This document shows, piece by piece, positions 41,894 through 50,455 of a stretch of 64,000 nt of DNA. The DNA is taken from NCBI GenBank assembly GCA_023228825.1, contig JALOAL010000004.1:134683-198682 (forward strand), given 5' to 3'. Position 1 is the first letter of the stretch. Every line of letters starts with the position of its first letter. Under the pieces are notes generated by a model, which did not search any database, was not told the DNA's origin, and saw only the letters and a list, made by a program, of their open reading frames with translations. A program made the position numbers and the translations under genes. This DNA comes from Dehalococcoidia bacterium (lineage in GTDB: Bacteria > Chloroflexota > Dehalococcoidia > UBA2979).

Positions 41894-42705
41894 CCCCACC
41901 CGAGGCGATGCTCTGGGTCATGGCCGGGATCGTGATCGGCGCCTATGCGGGGGCCATCGGTGCTGGCGGAGGCTTCCTCGTCACCCCCGTGTTGCTGCTC
42001 CGCTTCCAGGACTCACCACCCGCTGAGGTCACCGCCGCCTCGCTGGTGGTGGTCGCCGTGACCTCGTTCTCCGCCTCGGTACTCTCATTCCGCGAACGCC
42101 GAGTCGATCGCAAGTTGGCCATGGGGATGCTGATGCTGGTGGTGCCGGCCGGGCTGCTCGGCGCCGCGACCACGGCGGTCGTGCCTCGAGCGCCGTTTGC
42201 CCTCGGTTTCGGCGCAGTCCTACTACTGATCGCTGGCTACCTGGTCTTTCGACCGGTGGCCGCCTCCGTTGCACCCGTTCCTGGACGCGCGTGGCGGCGC
42301 GAACTGATCGACCAGGACGGCGTCCGCTACGTCTACCACGTGCCGCTGTGGAGGAGCATCGCCCCTAACGTCGGGACAGGGTTCCTCTCGTCACTCGCCG
42401 GCATCGGAGGGGGGCCGATTGGGGTGCCGGTGATGACCTACATCATGCGTGTCCCCCACGCCATCACCGTCCCGACGATGCACTTCATCATCGTGCTCCA
42501 GTCGGCCGCCGCGGTGACCCTCCACCTATCGCTCGGCCACATCGGCACCCCCATGGCCGTGGTCCCCTGGCTGGCCATCGGCGTCGCCGCCGCCTCTCCG
42601 CTCGGCCGCCTCCTCCGCCGGCGCATCGGCGAGGGCCGGTTGATGCAGGCACTGGCGGTCGGCCTCCTCTTCGCCGCTGCACGAACGATGGCGGAGGGGT
42701 TGTAG
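41890..42705 (+). CDS. Sulfite exporter TauE/SafE family membrane protein
   Basis: 271 residues from ATG 41890 (ATGA overlap). About seven to eight membrane segments. The family repeat is visible twice: MAGIVIGAYAGAIGAGGGFLVTPVLLLRF near the start and VGTGFLSSLAGIGGGPIGVPVMTYIMRVPHAITVPTMHFIIVLQSA in the second half, with the G-x-G-G-G/G-I-G-G-G motifs. Members export sulfite, sulfoacetate or other organosulfonates, or take up anions. As the last gene of the operon it hints that the substrate carries a sulfonate or that a small anion is released, but this is inference. Confidence 0.82.
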   Translation: MTPPEAMLWVMAGIVIGAYAGAIGAGGGFLVTPVLLLRFQDSPPAEVTAASLVVVAVTSFSASVLSFRERRVDRKLAMGMLMLVVPAGLLGAATTAVVPRAPFALGFGAVLLLIAGYLVFRPVAASVAPVPGRAWRRELIDQDGVRYVYHVPLWRSIAPNVGTGFLSSLAGIGGGPIGVPVMTYIMRVPHAITVPTMHFIIVLQSAAAVTLHLSLGHIGTPMAVVPWLAIGVAAASPLGRLLRRRIGEGRLMQALAVGLLFAAARTMAEGL

Positions 42706-42708
42706 GCC

Positions 42709-42975
42709 TCAACCGCCTTCCAGGTCACCCGGGGGGCCATCGCCGCTCACGCCTTCGCGGACAAGGGCTTCGTACTCGGCAGTCGACATACCGAGGAACT
42801 GCTCGAACACCTCTGCGCTGTGTTGACCGAGCATGGGGGATGGACGCGACACCACCGGTTGGGTTCTGGACATGATCCACGGGGATCCGACCAACACCTG
42901 CTGGCCCGCTTCGGGGTGCTCGACCGTTGCCGCAAAGCCGCGCTCCCTGAGGACTGGATGATCGAGCGGGACTGC
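42709..42975 (-). pseudogene. CaiB/BaiF CoA-transferase remnant (last ~85 residues only)
   Basis: On the minus strand the frame ending at 42709 reads DHPVLRERGFAATVEHPEAG, then VSRPSPMLGQHSAEVFEQFL and a normal C-terminus. This is the end of a CoA-transferase, very like the gene at 1-356. Upstream (higher coordinates) the sequence switches at about 42970 into a transposase remnant in another frame. The rest of the gene, including the catalytic Asp, is gone. It is a scar of insertion and deletion at the edge of the defense island. Confidence 0.8.
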
Positions 42976-43340
42976 TCTGAGCGGTAGAGGCGGACGTACG
43001 CCCACTCCTCGAGTAGCGTGCGCTGGAGCGCTCGACCTTGCCGTTGGTCTGGGGCCGGTAGGGTTGGGTGAAGCGATGGCGGACGCCGGCCTCGGAGCAG
43101 AGTCGGGCGAAGAGTCTGCTGCGGTAGGCGGAGCCGTTGTCGGTGAGCACCGCCCGCACCACAACGCCCTGCTCGGCGAACCAGGCCTGCGCCCGGTTCC
43201 AGAAGCCCACCGCCGTCCTGGCCCGCTCGTCCCCCAGCACCTCGCTGTAGGCGAAGCGGGAGTGGTCGTCCACGGCGGAGTGGACATAGGCGTAGCCCAC
43301 CCGCTGCCGTCCTCGATCGCTTCGGGTCGGTGAAGCCCCG
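42970..43340 (-). pseudogene. IS481-type transposase remnant (rve/DDE catalytic domain)
   Basis: The minus strand encodes GYAYVHSAVDDHSRFAYSEV, then RAVLTDNGSAYRS and RFTQPYRPQTNGKVER, the integrase-core pattern of IS481/IS3-like transposases; the two Asp of DDHS and TDNG are kept. After KVER the frame breaks, and LLEEWAYVRLYRSEQSR continues in another frame until it meets the CoA-transferase remnant. The N-terminal helix-turn-helix and the C-terminal end are missing. No inverted repeats or target duplication are visible. Confidence 0.8.
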
Positions 43341-43420
43341 CCGCCGCACTCAGGAAATGGAGCAAGTCCGGGCGGCTACGGCGCAGGAGGTGGGGCGTAA
43401 GAGGGTGAATCGAACCGCTC

Positions 43421-43847
43421 GTGACCGAGACGCAGCTCTTCCTCGACACGAACGTGTTCCTGCGATTCCTCCCGCCGACGAGGAACAGATGGCAGAGGAT
43501 TGCCGGCGCCTCTTCGAGCGCGCTGAAGGCGGTGAGCTTCAACTCCACACGTCGCACCTGGCGCTCGCCGAGATCGTCTGGACTCTGCAGTCCTACTACC
43601 GCGTGCCTCGGGCGAAGTCGCGGCGATGCTGCGTGACCTACTCGCGCTTCGTTCGCTTCGCGTGGATCAGAAGGAGATGTTGCGAGAGGTCGTCGACCTC
43701 TACGCCTCGACGAACGTGGACTTCATCGATGGGTACCACACCCTTGATCTGCGCCACCGCGGGATCGATCGCATCTGCTGATATGACCGCGACTTCGATT
43801 CGCTCTCAGTCGCGAAGGTTGAGCCGGCGGGTTTAACTGGATGTTAG
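43421..43847 (+). pseudogene. PIN-domain (VapC-like) toxin, broken by frameshifts and a stop
   Basis: GTG 43421 starts VTETQLFLDTNVFLRFL with the first catalytic Asp of PIN nucleases. After this the reading continues in another frame as EEQMAEDCRRLFERAEGGE and LALAEIVWTLQSYYRVPRA. It then moves to a third frame, VAAMLRDLLALRSLRVDQK and NVDFIDGYHTLDLRHRGID, meets TGA at 43779-43781, and ends YDRDFDSLSVAKVEPAG. Joined, these form one PIN protein of about 140 residues with the DYDRDFD-like end. At least two frameshifts and one stop make it inactive. I see no antitoxin gene next to it. Confidence 0.75.
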
Positions 43848-43865
43848 AGACGATGTGGTGATTCG

Positions 43866-46076
43866 CTACGCAATCAGATGGGCGCCTATGCCGTTTCTGA
43901 GCACAGGCAAGGCCCCCGCCATGTACCCCAAGAAGTCATCCTCGTACGTTCCTTCCCATGCATATAGGGAAGTGGATGAGAGGATTGGTGTTAGGAGCGG
44001 CGCGAGGTCACGCAGGCGTCGTCCTCGGATCTCCACGCTGTGCAACTGCAGATCCCTTGAGGAAACGGGCTCTTGATTACGGAGTCTCTGTGCAATCTCA
44101 CGATCGACGACGACTGTCATGTGCTCTGTGTCTCTGATTACTTGGCACAGCTGACTGACTTCGGGGTACTCCATGTTGTCTTCTGCCGCACAGAGACGCC
44201 GCGCTCTAATTTGCATTACTTCCGTCAACTCGAGGTGGAGTGCTCCTCGCACGATGTCGCTCGGCGAAAGGCGGTCAACATCCCCGGACTCATAGAGTCG
44301 GCGAAATACTTGCCGCGCGACCTCCCGCGTCGGATCAGTCGTGAGTTCCGGGTCGGAGACCCGGAAGTCCCATACCTCCGCATCCGAGTACTCCGCTCCG
44401 CGGCTCACTCGTCCGCTGACCTGGATGAAGCTCGCCACGCTCGAGGTCTCTCGAAATCCCGTTCGAAAGGAGAAGTTCATTCCAGCCTCAACGCAGCTCG
44501 TCGCGACGAGTGTCCAGTCCCGGTCGAACCGCCCCGGTTGTGAGGCTGACTGAAGTCGTTCGACAATCCGCTCAACTATTCGCGACCGGTCAGCTGGCGC
44601 CAACGCCGTCGACAGGTGTATCACGTTGAGTGACCGCGCACGCATTCGCTGAGCCACAACTGCTGCTGACTGCACAGTGTTCAGAATCAACAATCGGGGT
44701 CCAGGACGTGCCACGACGAACTCGATCAGTTCATCGCGGGTCATCGCCTGGTCTCGGCGTCGGTAAACGACGCGCCGACCTTCTGCTGCTTCGGTGACGG
44801 CCCGCAGTGATTCCGAGACTAAGTCAGGAACATCAGTGCGCGCTCGAGGCGGCTGAACGAATTCTTCCAGCTCCCAGAACCGAGGTAAGGAACCACTGGC
44901 GAAAACGGCGTGACCTCCCCATTCACGTCCCCAAGTGTCAAACCAGCGCCACATCTGCGGCCAGAGGTCAGCAGGAATTGAGGCGTGAGCCTCGTCCAGA
45001 AAAACCGCACTGCCTGGTAGTTCATGCAATTTCCGCAGGGCACCTGGATAGGCACTCCCCAATGTCTCGAAGAATTGAACTGCAGTCGTAACAATGATCG
45101 GAGCCCGCCAGAGCATCGCAAGATGCCGGAGCGGTACAGCGGCGAAATCCGCCTGGTGGTGGTGTTCGGCAACCACATGTTCCGGACTCTCGCCAGGGAG
45201 CACGAGTGCTGCGCGAAGGATGTCGACGCATTGCTTGATGATGTTCACGTAGGGAAGCACCACGAAAATGTGGCGTAGCTCCTTGTTGGAAGCGACGTTC
45301 AGCAGATGCGCCATGACGGCCGTAGTCTTGCCGCTCCCTACGGCTGCATCACATGTCCGAAGATTGGGGTTTAGTGAAGCGTCTCGGCATTCTTCGTAGA
45401 TCCGAGTCCGCATCTCATCGCGCACGCTTGTCTTTGGCAGACCCGCGACGTACTGATCAAGGGCATGAAGGCGTTCTCGCCAGCGGGTCCGAACCTCCGG
45501 GATCTGAGTCTCGTTCCGGTAGTGGCGTGCAGTATCACCATGGTCAGCATCGACGAGGCATGACAGGGCGATGCGCCGGGAGAACCCATCGTCATGGAGA
45601 TTCGCAGGACGGATCGCTGGCCAGGTCGAGCATCCACTCGCAACGTGTGCAGCGAGGTATGTTTCGTACCGTTCGTTGACCACGTTCGCCACACGTGGGT
45701 CTCGTAGTGGCCCGCAGTCCTTTGCCATCTCTTCGCTACGGCTGAACAGCCCCGCGTGGTGAGCAGCTACGAGTACAGCCGACTCTTGCCGTCCACTTCG
45801 TAGCAGCACTGCCGCGCCAGCGTCCGCGTGAGGCATCGGAAGTGGGTACTGGGACACCGTTCGCAGGACTGTTTGATTCTCCTCGTCGATCTTCCCGAGA
45901 TCATGCAGGGCAGCCGCCGCTTCAACTACCTCGACGAAGTCGGTCCACGGGCCTGTATAGAACCTCGCGGCCGAACGAGCATGCTGCGTGGCCGTCTCGC
46001 GCGTGTTCTCGGCATGCTCTCGGTAACTCTGTGCGGGAATCGGCGGCCGGGGACTATGTGCGACGGGGTTATTCAT
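43866..46076 (-). CDS. cas3: CRISPR-associated helicase-nuclease Cas3 (HD domain fused)
   Basis: 736 residues from ATG 46076, overlapping the cas7 stop by eight bases. An N-terminal HD nuclease domain: His 21, ALHDLGK with HD at 58-59, PHADAG (His 83), AAHHAG (106-107) and DADH near 176-179. The SF2 helicase part has Walker A AAVGSGKT (244-251), FLDEAH (DEAH 361-364), and motifs V/VI in TSCVEAGMNFSFRTGFRE and QVSGRVSRG. It shreds target DNA after Cascade binding. In typical type I-C loci cas3 is first; here it is last. It looks intact. Confidence 0.92.
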   Translation of the reverse strand: MNNPVAHSPRPPIPAQSYREHAENTRETATQHARSAARFYTGPWTDFVEVVEAAAALHDLGKIDEENQTVLRTVSQYPLPMPHADAGAAVLLRSGRQESAVLVAAHHAGLFSRSEEMAKDCGPLRDPRVANVVNERYETYLAAHVASGCSTWPAIRPANLHDDGFSRRIALSCLVDADHGDTARHYRNETQIPEVRTRWRERLHALDQYVAGLPKTSVRDEMRTRIYEECRDASLNPNLRTCDAAVGSGKTTAVMAHLLNVASNKELRHIFVVLPYVNIIKQCVDILRAALVLPGESPEHVVAEHHHQADFAAVPLRHLAMLWRAPIIVTTAVQFFETLGSAYPGALRKLHELPGSAVFLDEAHASIPADLWPQMWRWFDTWGREWGGHAVFASGSLPRFWELEEFVQPPRARTDVPDLVSESLRAVTEAAEGRRVVYRRRDQAMTRDELIEFVVARPGPRLLILNTVQSAAVVAQRMRARSLNVIHLSTALAPADRSRIVERIVERLQSASQPGRFDRDWTLVATSCVEAGMNFSFRTGFRETSSVASFIQVSGRVSRGAEYSDAEVWDFRVSDPELTTDPTREVARQVFRRLYESGDVDRLSPSDIVRGALHLELTEVMQIRARRLCAAEDNMEYPEVSQLCQVIRDTEHMTVVVDREIAQRLRNQEPVSSRDLQLHSVEIRGRRLRDLAPLLTPILSSTSLYAWEGTYEDDFLGYMAGALPVLRNGIGAHLIA

Positions 46077-46920
46077 CGACCATGAGGTCGCGAATCGACC
46101 GGACTCGGCCACCCAATTCTCCGAGATCGGTAGGGACGTCATAGTCAGACCAGGAAGTCGACGGTTGATCCACGTCGGTTCTCTTCGTAGGCGAGAGCGC
46201 GTCGAGGATCGCGAAGTCCGGGCAGGAGCCGAGCACTGACCTGTGCTCTACGTACCATGCATGTCGGATTTCAACGGATGGGCGAGCGGCCGACGCGGTA
46301 TGCGGGTATGCGATGGGAATAAGCCGAAGCAGCAACTCGATGTCCTCGACCGTGCAGCCGGACTTTGTAGCGGCGGTCGGATTGACGTAGAACGGCATGC
46401 AGTACACACCGTGCTCGACCACGCGGAAACCGAGCGGTGCCATGCCGCGATCTTTCCCCGGTTGGACACCAGCCTTGTTCGTCAATGTCATTCGTTCGAC
46501 GCGCACGGGAGCCACTGACACCCCAAGCGCGAATTGAGCTACGCCTGAACGAATCGAATCCTCGCCGTCCTTTTCAAGGAAGGTGTTGCCGAATACGCGA
46601 CCGTCCCAGTACCTGCCTTCGAACGTGCCGTTCTTGATCTCGGCTCCGATCACGTTCGGATCGCGCCCGCGGCTTTCGAGAACGTCGAACCGCTCCCACT
46701 GCTCGGGAGCGATGCCGAATTCTTGCCAAGCAGGCCCCTCTTTATCTTCAACGAGATCTCGGAGCTTCCGCTTGAATGAGACGGGAGAAATCAAGCCTCG
46801 CTGATCGTGACTTCGCTGCCGTGGGTCGCTATCACGATCTGGGTCGCCGTTGGGATTCGAGTTTCGAACCTCGATGACGAGGAGGCCGGTTGCCCGCGCC
46901 AACTTGTTGCTCTCTGTCAT
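46069..46920 (-). CDS. cas7: CRISPR-associated protein Cas7 (Csd2/Csh2 family, backbone of Cascade)
   Basis: 283 residues. The family start is clear: LVIEVRNSNPNGDPDRDSDPRQ, with NPNGDPD at 22-28, then RGLISPVSFKRKLRDLVEDKEG. Later GVSVAPVRVERMTLTNKAG and HGVYCMPFYVNPTAATKSGCTVEDIELLLRLI are the usual Csd2 second half. Several copies line the crRNA. The start overlaps the cas8 stop in ATGA and the stop overlaps the cas3 start, so the genes are translationally coupled. Confidence 0.92.
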   Translation of the reverse strand: MTESNKLARATGLLVIEVRNSNPNGDPDRDSDPRQRSHDQRGLISPVSFKRKLRDLVEDKEGPAWQEFGIAPEQWERFDVLESRGRDPNVIGAEIKNGTFEGRYWDGRVFGNTFLEKDGEDSIRSGVAQFALGVSVAPVRVERMTLTNKAGVQPGKDRGMAPLGFRVVEHGVYCMPFYVNPTAATKSGCTVEDIELLLRLIPIAYPHTASAARPSVEIRHAWYVEHRSVLGSCPDFAILDALSPTKRTDVDQPSTSWSDYDVPTDLGELGGRVRSIRDLMVDE

Positions 46921-47303
46921 TCTCCCTCTGCCTCTTCCTTGTCTCGCGCTAGATACCCAAGCAGGAGTTGCGCTCTATCCTGCTGAGAGAGCGTGGTGGG
47001 GATCGGTTGACCGGCGAGCTTCGTGCTAACCGCCCGCATCTGTCCCAATGCCCACTTCCCCAACACGACATCTCGCTGACTCTCGCCGTCCGCGCGGCTG
47101 GTCTCGGCCCAGGCGATGTATGGATTCAGGCGTTCATGCAGCCGATCGAGTCCATCCGCGAGGTTGTTGCGTGCGACCGGCACGAGGGCATTGCCGGCGA
47201 GCTGCGGAGGAAGCGCTCCGCCGCGGACAGCCAAGCAGTAAGCGCGATGCAATGCATCGGCAAGCGATAAATATTTCCCAACCAGGAACGCTGGAGTCTC
47301 CAT
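46917..47303 (-). CDS. cas11c: Predicted Cas11c small subunit, internal start within cas8c
   Basis: Within cas8c, an in-frame ATG at 47303 (residue 532) is preceded by GAAGGA with seven bases spacing. Translation gives 128 residues starting METPAFLVGKYLSLADALHR and ending at the cas8c stop. In studied type I-C systems a small subunit (Cas11c) of this size and position is made from an internal start in cas8c and forms the belly of Cascade. The site and length here fit well, but expression is not shown by sequence. Confidence 0.55.
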   Translation of the reverse strand: METPAFLVGKYLSLADALHRAYCLAVRGGALPPQLAGNALVPVARNNLADGLDRLHERLNPYIAWAETSRADGESQRDVVLGKWALGQMRAVSTKLAGQPIPTTLSQQDRAQLLLGYLARDKEEAEGE

Positions 47304-48896
47304 GTACGCTTCCTTCATATGCCCCGTGGCTGCAAGCAGAATGCCCAGCGTGCTCACGGCGCGAAGTGCTTCGATGCGGGCACGTCGGTCAAACCGTTGA
47401 TGATCATTCAGCGCGCCACCGATGCCGATCAACAGCGAGGCATTCCTCTCGACGGCGAGGTCCAACAAGCGGAGAGCTCGCTCATGCCGGATCTCCTGGT
47501 CCAGCATGAGCGACAGCACATCCGCGAGCGATGGACCGGGTACAGGCAGACGGCGTTCGCCATTCGTGACCCAGTCCCATGAGAGCAGCCGCAGAACTTG
47601 ATCGGGATAGGGCGCCGGTGGACTGCGGAAGACCGTCGTCCGAGTCGTCGCGTCGCGCACCGGGATACGAATTTGTGGGATGTTCTCTGCCGCTTCTTTC
47701 CACCAACGTGCGCCGGCGAGCACCGACCCCACCGTTAGTGCCTCGGCAAGGACAACTGAAGCCTGGCCTTCGGAAGCTTGCCGGATGACGAATAGGTTCA
47801 ACTTTGATCGCGGCGCTGATCGGACGATTGCATCCAGCGCCGCGCAGACAGCCGATGCGTCCACTTCGAACTGCGCATCCGCCAGGTCTGCTCCAAAGAG
47901 TGAAGCCACGTCTGCCGAGATGTCCGGCATCCCATCGACGTACACGATGAGGAGGTCCTGCTTTTCTCGACTATTCGCGATCCCGCGCCACGTCTTGCCT
48001 CGGCGTTCGGGAGCAACGATGTAGTCGAGCGCGTCCTGCATCCGCAGCGCTGCTTCTTGAGATACGGGCACGATCGCGCTGTCAACGAGACCGTATCGAT
48101 AGTTACATGCAGCTTCATGAAACATCGAAACAAGGGGGAGATATGTGTTGAGTACTGGGAGCCAGACCTTTGGGAATGGCCTAACCCATAAGTCAGTGGA
48201 GGCGCCGTAGGCCGACACTCCTTCTGCCTGAGATTGCTTCCCGTTGTCTAGCGGAAGGATCGACTCGATCTGTCGGCGCGTCTCCACAGAGTAGACGCGA
48301 GTAGTAGAAGGATCGATCACGTCAAAGGCCAATTGAACGCTGAAGCGGCCTTTCGAGTCACCGAACAACATGTCAGCAGCTACCTTCAGGTCTCCAAAGT
48401 CGCCTGACAGGAGCCGTTCGCCAAGTCTCGTAGCCATCTCGGCCCGCAACGAATCTACGTCGGCAAGCAAGAACCGCTCGCAGAGGGCATGCGTCGCTTC
48501 CAGACCGCGGAGCCCGGTCACAGCGAGCAGTTCCGTTGCTTGGCGACGCAATCTGGACCAGAGCTTTGTGTCGCCAACTGCCGGGCGGATCGCCCCGCCA
48601 TCGATGCTGGCCATCAAAGCTGGAGCCGTGAGCTCCGCTGGCCGTTGAGCTAAAAGCAGGGGCACCACTGGCCTCGACACCGGGAAGGCGTTCTGGTTGC
48701 CGTCCATGATTCGCCAGAGGCCCGACCATTCGTCATCAACGACTATAGAGAGTTCAGCAACATGTCCTGCATTGTCGAGCCGTACGCGGACTGCAGCCTG
48801 AGACTTTCCGGGTTGTGATACTCGGGGGTTCCGCTTTGGAATAATGATCTCGGCTTCCTCAAGCGCTGTTCGCAGTACGTGTAGCTCATTGAGCAT
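46917..48896 (-). CDS. cas8c: CRISPR-associated large subunit, Cas8c-like (Csd1)
   Basis: 659 residues, a little longer than typical Csd1. Recognised from pattern and position: a middle block YRYGLVDSAIVPVSQEAALRMQDALDYIVAPERRGKTW, resembling the Csd1 block, and a C-terminus ending LSQQDRAQLLLGYLARDKEEA, like the FALGYYHQR end of Csd1. Cas8 recognises the PAM in target DNA and recruits Cas3. It is five bases after cas5 and overlaps cas7. Sequence drift from known Cas8c is large, so I infer the subtype mainly from gene set and the absence of cas6. Confidence 0.75.
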   Translation of the reverse strand: MLNELHVLRTALEEAEIIIPKRNPRVSQPGKSQAAVRVRLDNAGHVAELSIVVDDEWSGLWRIMDGNQNAFPVSRPVVPLLLAQRPAELTAPALMASIDGGAIRPAVGDTKLWSRLRRQATELLAVTGLRGLEATHALCERFLLADVDSLRAEMATRLGERLLSGDFGDLKVAADMLFGDSKGRFSVQLAFDVIDPSTTRVYSVETRRQIESILPLDNGKQSQAEGVSAYGASTDLWVRPFPKVWLPVLNTYLPLVSMFHEAACNYRYGLVDSAIVPVSQEAALRMQDALDYIVAPERRGKTWRGIANSREKQDLLIVYVDGMPDISADVASLFGADLADAQFEVDASAVCAALDAIVRSAPRSKLNLFVIRQASEGQASVVLAEALTVGSVLAGARWWKEAAENIPQIRIPVRDATTRTTVFRSPPAPYPDQVLRLLSWDWVTNGERRLPVPGPSLADVLSLMLDQEIRHERALRLLDLAVERNASLLIGIGGALNDHQRFDRRARIEALRAVSTLGILLAATGHMKEAYMETPAFLVGKYLSLADALHRAYCLAVRGGALPPQLAGNALVPVARNNLADGLDRLHERLNPYIAWAETSRADGESQRDVVLGKWALGQMRAVSTKLAGQPIPTTLSQQDRAQLLLGYLARDKEEAEGE

Positions 48897-48901
48897 GCTC
48901 G

Positions 48902-49507
48902 TTAGTCCTCGTACCTCAACACTCCGGCGTCGATCCGGACGTTTTGGCGGAACGTTGGAGCGATTTTCCCGTTCACGGGTTGGTCAAACACGGTGTGCAG
49001 CATCGAAGGAATGACTTCATTCAGGTCGGTGAGGGGCGTACTGCCTTCTCGCAGCGGACCAAAATACGATGGGGTAAACTCCTTCCAGCCGAGACACGGG
49101 ACATGAAACGACTGCCCGAGCTGTAATCGCCGCATGAACATTTCTTGGAGGGCATGCGCGTGGTTGACTGTGCGATCGCGGCTGCCGTCTAACTCGGCAA
49201 TTCCCCAGATCCGGTAGCAGACATCGATCAGAATCGTCGCGATGAGCTGGTAGTTATTGTTGCCGCGCAGTTGGGCAGGCTTTCGAAGCGGTCCCCCGTA
49301 ATTCGTCGCATATGGTTCAAACCGGACTGGGGCACAGATCTCCACACGGGTCGGTCGGATGTAGGCTCCCTGCCGGCGCGCCACTGCTTCAAACATCCCT
49401 TTCGCCGCAGAAAACGTCGGTGCGGGATAGGAAACAGGAGTCGATCCGCTATCGGGTCTGGTGAACATTGCCGCGGGCCCAGCGATTTCGAAGTTCACTT
49501 CGTACAT
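48902..49507 (-). CDS. cas5c: CRISPR-associated protein Cas5 (type I-C/Cas5d-like, likely crRNA processing)
   Basis: 201 residues, first gene of the leftward cas operon. The family start FEIAGPAAMFTRPDSGSTPVSYPAPTFSAAKGMFEAV is clear, and the I-C-type block MFMRRLQLGQSFHVPCLGWKEFTPSYFG (about 124-149) matches the region that holds catalytic residues in Cas5d, with His 135 kept and Ser where many have Cys. In type I-C, Cas5 replaces Cas6 as the pre-crRNA nuclease, which fits the lack of cas6 here. The ATG at 49507 has no strong ribosome site. Confidence 0.88.
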   Translation of the reverse strand: MYEVNFEIAGPAAMFTRPDSGSTPVSYPAPTFSAAKGMFEAVARRQGAYIRPTRVEICAPVRFEPYATNYGGPLRKPAQLRGNNNYQLIATILIDVCYRIWGIAELDGSRDRTVNHAHALQEMFMRRLQLGQSFHVPCLGWKEFTPSYFGPLREGSTPLTDLNEVIPSMLHTVFDQPVNGKIAPTFRQNVRIDAGVLRYED

Positions 49508-50009
49508 ACGTTGTTGCTATCACCCATTCCATCCGCTCGATGACAGGGGCAATCTATCGCGAGTACCCCCAGCGGATCGGCCGGACGGATGAGGCCCTTG
49601 CTCAGAGGTGCATACCATCAGCGCAGAACGCCAGGAACGAATCATTTGGCCCACGCGCATCGGGCGTGCCCCGCCGACGTCGATCAGTGGTCGTAGTGCC
49701 CTGCGGGGACATTCTCCCGTCCGTGTCAAGGAGCGCGTGCCCCACCGGTAAGCCGGTGCTCGGGTCGAAGTGCACTCTCCACAACTCCGAACCAGATGAG
49801 TCGATACGAACGAGGCCGCGCACGCCGGTGTCATCGGGGTCGCGACGCCCGCGAGCGTCGGATCGCGGAGACCAAGTCGCCGGAGCTGGCCTCAACCGCG
49901 AGTTCGCCGGTAAAGCGAGCGTCATGAAGGACTTGAACCCAATGGACGTTGCCGTCGGATGAGCGTGCCCGACCCCCTATACGATCAGTCCGAGGCGTCG
50001 CCCCAATCC
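49508..50009. other. Gene-free stretch upstream of cas5; no CRISPR array
   Basis: This is where the cas promoter should be. I read both strands for repeats of 25-40 bases and for type I-C-like repeat ends and found none. A minus-strand reading includes GLVRIDSSGSELWRVHFDP, which looks protein-like, but the frame does not connect to a whole gene, so it may be another gene fragment. Confidence 0.5.
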
Positions 50010-50455
50010 GCAGCTTCGGTCCGATTGCTGCCCCCGAAGACCTGCGTGGCGTTCACCGCGTCCTGCTCGCTCGTGACGACGGAGCACGGAAGCCCGGCGA
50101 GTTCCGCAACTCCCAGAACTGGATCGGCGGCAACAACTACAACCCGTGTGGCGCTGACTTCGTGCCTCCTCCGCCCGAAGATGTCGAGGGGCTTGATCCT
50201 TCGCCGGCGCGACCTGTCGCCTGCGTTCGTGCCGCCGATCAGCGTGATCCTCGCCGTCCAGCCGAGAGCGGTACATCAGTGGCCTGACGGTCTTCCGGGA
50301 AGATCGGCTCGCGGAGTGGATCGAGATCTTCGCGTCGGCGGCGGCCGCACAGCTCGCCGATCAGTACCGGTGGCTGGTCCCGACCTGCAGGAAGAGTGGC
50401 GCGAACGCCCCGGTAGCCTCGTCGGCGCGGACGCGGAAGTATTCGTCATGAGTCC
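50010..50455 (+). pseudogene. Fic/DOC family AMP-transferase remnant without its catalytic core
   Basis: In one frame: APEDLRGVHRVLLARD, then KPGEFRNSQNWIGGN and GADFVPPPPEDVEGL, the conserved N-terminal segment of long Fic proteins. Then, in other frames: RRDLSPAFVPPISVILA, RYISGLTVFREDRLAEWIEI and DLQEEWRERPGSLVGADA, matching the post-catalytic C-terminal segment. The region between, which should hold the HPFxDGNGR motif, is deleted. Frameshifts and the deletion make it inactive. It lies between the cas and hsd operons. Confidence 0.75.
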
